64,000 nt of DNA from Aquincola tertiaricarbonis. Its GTDB lineage: Bacteria > Pseudomonadota > Gammaproteobacteria > Burkholderiales > Burkholderiaceae_C. This document shows, piece after piece, positions 60,619 through 64,000 of this stretch (the stretch's first letter is position 1; every line of letters begins with the position of its first letter). The translations under genes and the position numbers were made by a program. The notes under the pieces were generated by a model. The model was not told the DNA's origin, searched no databases, and worked only from the letters and a program-made list of their open reading frames with translations. The stretch spans positions 3,162,001-3,226,000 of the forward strand of contig NZ_CP097636.1 in assembly GCF_023573145.1 (NCBI RefSeq), given 5' to 3'.

Positions 60619-61281
60619 GTGAGCAAGACACCGGCCAAGAGCGAGCGCCCAACAGCCTCCGCCAAGCCCGCCACGCGGGCCAGCGCCAAGGCAGCCGCCG
60701 CGGCTCCCGCGGCCGCCCCGCTGCCCAATGACAGCGCCAGCCGCTTCGCCGACCGCTTCGCACCTGCCAAGCCGCCCGCGAGAACGTATTCAGATCAGGA
60801 CATGGACACCGTCAAAGCCCCCGTGAAGCACGACCCCAAGCTGGCCAATGCCTGGAAGAACAAGAGCGGCCGCGAGCTGACCGAAGCGGAACTGCTCGCG
60901 ATGCCCGACGACGAGTACATGAACGACAAGCAGCTGGAGTTCTTCCGCGCCCGCCTGACGGGCCTGAAGGACGATCTGCTGAGCAACGCCGGTGAAACCA
61001 CCGAGCACCTGCGCGAAGACACCTCCATCGTGCCCGACCCGGCCGACCGCGCCACCATCGAGGAAGAGCACGCGCTGGAGCTGCGCACCCGCGACCGCGA
61101 GCGCAAGCTGCTCAAGAAGATCTCCCAGTCGCTGGCCCGCATCGACAGCGGCGAATACGGCTTCTGCGACGAGACCGGCGAGCCGATCGGCCTGGGCCGC
61201 CTGCTGGCGCGCCCGACGGCCACGCTGTCGCTCGAGGCGCAGCAGCGCCGCGAGATGAAGCAGAAGATGTTCGGCGACTGA
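60619..61281 (+). CDS. dksA: RNA polymerase-binding transcription factor DksA (cysteine-poor)
   Basis: A 220-residue DksA, which binds the RNA polymerase secondary channel and with ppGpp adjusts rRNA and amino-acid promoters. The coiled coil spans about residues 105-175 with the acidic-tip motif DPADRA (Asp140, Asp143, Ala145). At the zinc finger only Cys183 remains; the other ligand positions are Thr186, Ser204 and Ala207, so zinc is not bound in the usual way. The N-terminus has an extra ~60-residue Ala/Pro/Lys-rich tail. Start GTG 60619 follows a GAGGAG site. Such cysteine-poor DksA forms occur in betaproteobacteria. Confidence 0.94.
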   Translation: MSKTPAKSERPTASAKPATRASAKAAAAAPAAAPLPNDSASRFADRFAPAKPPARTYSDQDMDTVKAPVKHDPKLANAWKNKSGRELTEAELLAMPDDEYMNDKQLEFFRARLTGLKDDLLSNAGETTEHLREDTSIVPDPADRATIEEEHALELRTRDRERKLLKKISQSLARIDSGEYGFCDETGEPIGLGRLLARPTATLSLEAQQRREMKQKMFGD

Positions 61282-61301
61282 CCGAACGCAGGACAGGATT
61301 C

Positions 61302-63143
61302 ATGGCGGACCCGAAGGACCAGAGCTTCTTCCGCAAGGTCGTCCGCTTCGTGGCCAACCCGGCCACCGATTGGTCCGATCTGAACTCGCGCCAGCCCGAG
61401 GACGGCGCGCTCGAACTCGAGCGCTCCGAACTCAAGGCGATGGTGGAGCGCAAGCGCCGCAACGACTTCGTGCGCAAGCGCGAGTTCGACATGCTGCGCA
61501 AGCTGCGCCGCGAGGGCCTCTCGCCCGAGCAGCTGGCCGCGCTGGGCGGCTCGTCGCGCCTCGACGACACCGACGCGCGCGTCTCCGAGCAGCAGCTGGC
61601 CGCCCGCCCCGAAGGCGGCGTGAAGGCCAAGATCGACGAGATCGAGCAGCAGATGGTGGGCAGCACCCGCTCGCAGGCGCCCACGCGGCCTGCGACGGGC
61701 AGCGACACCCGGGCCGGTGCGCTGTCGGCCCGCACCACCATGCCGGCCAGCTTTGAGGTGACGCCGCCGATGCCGCGCAGCACAGGTGGCACGCCGCCGC
61801 TGGACCTGACGCTGCCGCGCCTGGACACCGAGCGCAACGCCGGCGTGCCCAGCCACGCCGTGATGGCGCCCGGCCTGCCGCCACTGTCGGCAGCGCCACC
61901 CATCGCCGCCGAATGGCCGCCGCGCACGCCGGCCAGCCTGACCACCGCCGCCGGCACCACCGGCGGCGGGCTGCCACCCGCCACCACCAGCCCGGCCCGC
62001 AGCGCCACCGGCCCGCAGACCGACTTCGGCGGCGCCTTTGCTGTGGAAGTGAGCGAGGCGGTGCACGACCCCGAGCTGGACGAAGCCGTGATCGCCTTCG
62101 CCAATGCCGATTTCGGCCAGTGCGAAGAGGCCTTGTCGCAGCTGACCAGCGGCCAGGGCAGCCGGCTGGAGCATGGCGAAACCTGGCTGGTGCTGTTCGA
62201 CCTGTACCGCGCCACCGGCCAGCAGAACAAGTTCGAGCAGCGCGCGCTCGAATACGCCCAGCGCTTCGGCTGGTCGGCGCCGCAGTGGTTTTCGATGCCG
62301 CGTCAGGTGGCCGAGGCCGCCGCCGCCAACGACCGCCCCGCCACGCTGCGCAGCGCCGCCACCGCGGTGGGCTGGAGCAGCCCCGCGGTGCTGGACGCCG
62401 AGGCCGTGGTGCGCCTGCGCTCGCAGACGCTGCAGATGCCGCTGCCCTGGGTGTTCGACTGGGCGCCGCTGCGCCAGATCGACGCTGAAGCGGCGGTGCT
62501 GCTGTCCGGCATGTTCCGCCAGTGGGCCGAAGAACCGCTGGACATGCGCTGGCTGGCCGGCGACCACCTGCTGGCGGTGCTGGCCGAGGCCGCGCCCACC
62601 GGCGTGCGCGATGCCGACCCCGCCTACTGGGTGGCGCGCATGGACGCGCTGCGCCTGGCCAACCGCGCCGACCAGTTCGACGAGGTGGCGATCGACTATT
62701 GCGTCACCTACGAGGTGTCGCCGCCCTCGTGGGAGCGTGTGCGCTGCAAGCTGCGCTTCAGCGGCGGCGGCCACAGCACCCAGGCGCCGGCCATGTCGCA
62801 GGTCAGCGAGGTGTCCACCAGCTTCCTCGAATCAGGCCTGCTGGACGACGCCCACGGCGTGCAGATGGCCACCGTGGAGCTGTCGGGCCAGTTGGTCAGC
62901 GACATCGGCCCCACGCTGCGGCTGCTCGACCAGCAGCTGGGCGCGGCGTCACTCGTCACGGTGAACTGCAGCAAGCTGATCCGGGTCGACTTCATCGCCG
63001 CCGGCGACCTGCTGAACTGGGTGCTGGCCAAGCGCAGTGAAAACCGCGAAGTGGTGTTCGCCGACGCCCACCGCCTGGTGGCGCTGTTCTTTGGTGCGAT
63101 GGGCATCAACGAACACGCCCGGGTGAGGGTCAGGACCAACTAG
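61302..63143 (+). CDS. Uncharacterised protein with C-terminal STAS domain
   Basis: A 613-residue cytoplasmic protein in three parts: an N-terminal charged helical region (about 1-110), a Pro/Thr/Ala-rich linker (about 115-245) and an alpha-helical, TPR-like region (about 250-480, with [16 protein letters not shown]). It ends in a STAS-like domain (about 515-610; [13 protein letters not shown] and [19 protein letters not shown]). The STAS phosphorylation serine is not obvious. A protein of this kind lies beside hslV in many Burkholderiales (from memory). The function is unknown; a signalling or scaffold role is inferred from the STAS domain. The next gene is separated by a terminator. Confidence 0.8.
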   Translation: MADPKDQSFFRKVVRFVANPATDWSDLNSRQPEDGALELERSELKAMVERKRRNDFVRKREFDMLRKLRREGLSPEQLAALGGSSRLDDTDARVSEQQLAARPEGGVKAKIDEIEQQMVGSTRSQAPTRPATGSDTRAGALSARTTMPASFEVTPPMPRSTGGTPPLDLTLPRLDTERNAGVPSHAVMAPGLPPLSAAPPIAAEWPPRTPASLTTAAGTTGGGLPPATTSPARSATGPQTDFGGAFAVEVSEAVHDPELDEAVIAFANADFGQCEEALSQLTSGQGSRLEHGETWLVLFDLYRATGQQNKFEQRALEYAQRFGWSAPQWFSMPRQVAEAAAANDRPATLRSAATAVGWSSPAVLDAEAVVRLRSQTLQMPLPWVFDWAPLRQIDAEAAVLLSGMFRQWAEEPLDMRWLAGDHLLAVLAEAAPTGVRDADPAYWVARMDALRLANRADQFDEVAIDYCVTYEVSPPSWERVRCKLRFSGGGHSTQAPAMSQVSEVSTSFLESGLLDDAHGVQMATVELSGQLVSDIGPTLRLLDQQLGAASLVTVNCSKLIRVDFIAAGDLLNWVLAKRSENREVVFADAHRLVALFFGAMGINEHARVRVRTN

Positions 63144-63145
63144 GC

Positions 63146-63166
63146 AGGCGCGCCAGCGGCGCGCCT
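63146..63166 (+). terminator. Rho-independent-like terminator before hslV
   Basis: AGGCGCGCC (63146-63154) and GGCGCGCCT (63158-63166) form a perfect 9-bp stem with an AGC loop, followed by TTTA. It starts 3 bp after the STAS gene stop, so it probably ends the dksA-STAS transcript. The U-tract is short. Confidence 0.75.
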
Positions 63167-63215
63167 TTACCCGGCCGACGCTTGAAGGTCGGCCCCTCAC
63201 CGCCAGATGCCCCCC

Positions 63216-63764
63216 ATGGACACACAAACCCCGGTGTTTCACGGCACCACCATCGTCAGCGTTCGGCGTGGCAACCAGGTTGCGCTGGGCGGCGACGGCC
63301 AGGTCACGCTTGGCAACATCGTCGTCAAATCCACCGCCCGCAAGGTGCGCAAGCTCTACCGCGACCAGGTGCTGGCCGGTTTTGCCGGCGCCACGGCCGA
63401 TGCGTTCACGCTGTTCGAGCGCTTCGAGGCCAAGCTGGAAAAGCACCAGGGCCACCTGGTGCGCGCCGCCATCGAGCTGACCAAGGACTGGCGCACCGAC
63501 CGCGTGCTGCGCCGGCTGGAAGCCATGCTGGCCGTCGCCGACCGCCAGGCCTCGCTCATCATCACCGGCAATGGCGACGTGCTGGAGCCCGAGAACGGCA
63601 TCATCGCCATCGGCTCGGGCGGCGCCTATGCGCAGGCCGCCGCCAAGGCGCTGCTGGACCACACCGAGCTGCCGCCCGAAGAAGTGGTCAAGAAGTCGCT
63701 GGTGATCGCCGGCGACCTGTGCATCTACACCAACCAGCGTCACACCATCGAGGTGCTCGGATGA
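63216..63764 (+). CDS. hslV: ATP-dependent protease subunit HslV
   Basis: The peptidase subunit of the HslUV protease, a proteasome-like threonine hydrolase. With ATG 63216 it has 182 residues; the mature N-terminal nucleophile Thr lies in [10 protein letters not shown] (Thr11), and [10 protein letters not shown] and [11 protein letters not shown] are conserved. An in-frame ATG at 63207 would add three residues (MPP); neither has a strong ribosome-binding site. Its stop overlaps the hslU start (ATGA). Confidence 0.95.
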   Translation: MDTQTPVFHGTTIVSVRRGNQVALGGDGQVTLGNIVVKSTARKVRKLYRDQVLAGFAGATADAFTLFERFEAKLEKHQGHLVRAAIELTKDWRTDRVLRRLEAMLAVADRQASLIITGNGDVLEPENGIIAIGSGGAYAQAAAKALLDHTELPPEEVVKKSLVIAGDLCIYTNQRHTIEVLG

Positions 63765-64000
63765 GCATGACCCCGCAAGAGATCGTTTCCGAGCTCGACC
63801 GCCACATCGTCGGCCAGGCCAATGCCAAGCGCGCGGTGGCCATCGCGCTGCGCAACCGCTGGCGCCGCCAGCAGGTGGACGAGAAGCTGCGCGCCGAGAT
63901 CACGCCCAAGAACATCCTGATGATCGGCCCCACCGGCGTCGGCAAGACCGAGATCGCGCGCCGCCTGGCCAAGCTGGCCGACGCGCCTTTCATCAAGGTG
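63761..64000 (+). CDS. hslU: ATP-dependent protease ATPase subunit HslU, N-terminal part
   Basis: The first 80 codons of the AAA+ ATPase that unfolds substrates for HslV; the gene runs off the end of the window. The family start [34 protein letters not shown] is followed by the Walker A motif [12 protein letters not shown] 63761 overlaps the hslV stop by 4 bp; ATG 63767 is also in frame and fits the family start equally well. Confidence 0.95.
   Translation, partial: MSMTPQEIVSELDRHIVGQANAKRAVAIALRNRWRRQQVDEKLRAEITPKNILMIGPTGVGKTEIARRLAKLADAPFIKV

Overview
The window looks like a chromosomal segment of a GC-rich betaproteobacterium of the order Burkholderiales, probably of the Rubrivivax/Leptothrix/Aquincola type. 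This is an inference from the division-cluster order mraZ-rsmH-ftsL, a cysteine-poor DksA followed by an STAS protein and hslVU, two PEP-CTERM proteins and a Gram-negative porin. No rRNA, tRNA or CRISPR array was seen.

Layout. 1-1610 (minus): promoter, MraZ boxes, mraZ, rsmH and the start of ftsL. 1.8-3.5 kb: a one-gene HipA/YjjJ-type kinase followed by fragments of an antitoxin and of a DinB-like gene. 3.5-9 kb: an exported PLC-like phosphodiesterase with a PEP-CTERM neighbour, next to a divergent two-component pair. 9-14.5 kb: an arsenic operon (arsR, thioredoxin-type arsC, acr3, glutaredoxin-type arsC, arsH). Its first arsC is split by a complete 2.4 kb group II intron immediately before the catalytic CX5R loop. 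14.5-18 kb: LysR regulator with divergent MFS exporter and aldo/keto reductase, then an orphan MNT nucleotidyltransferase with a truncated partner.

18.0-33.8 kb (minus): one uninterrupted run of 18 genes with no gap above 45 bp. It holds an NMT1-type ABC importer, two SDRs, a cupin, an alpha/beta hydrolase, an IclR regulator, a ThDP enzyme, an aspartate-dehydrogenase-like enzyme, an aldehyde dehydrogenase, a type I extradiol dioxygenase, a Bug solute-binding protein, two small proteins, a Rieske oxygenase, a Rid-family protein and a VanB-type reductase. A porin follows upstream. This reads as a self-contained pathway for importing, hydroxylating and ring-cleaving an aromatic or heteroaromatic, possibly nitrogen-containing, compound. 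The substrate cannot be named from sequence, and this is the best candidate for an undescribed system. Similar palindromes sit upstream of the operon and of the porin.

35.2-41 kb: a polyamine-type ABC importer with its own GntR/FCD regulator and a divergent hydantoin/Asp-Glu racemase-family gene; two copies of a 12-bp operator-like word lie exactly 100 bp apart between them. 41-51 kb: a second PEP-CTERM protein, a 1427-residue SdrD-B-repeat surface protein with an internal ~400-residue duplication, and its type I secretion system (TolC-like, HlyD-like, ABC).

51.5-64 kb: housekeeping genes. On minus: corC, lnt, glyQ, glyS, gmhB (nucleophile Asp replaced by Gly), plsC and a YgjP-like metalloprotease. 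On plus: a CobW zinc-chaperone-like GTPase, dksA, an STAS-domain protein, hslV and the start of hslU, which runs off the window.
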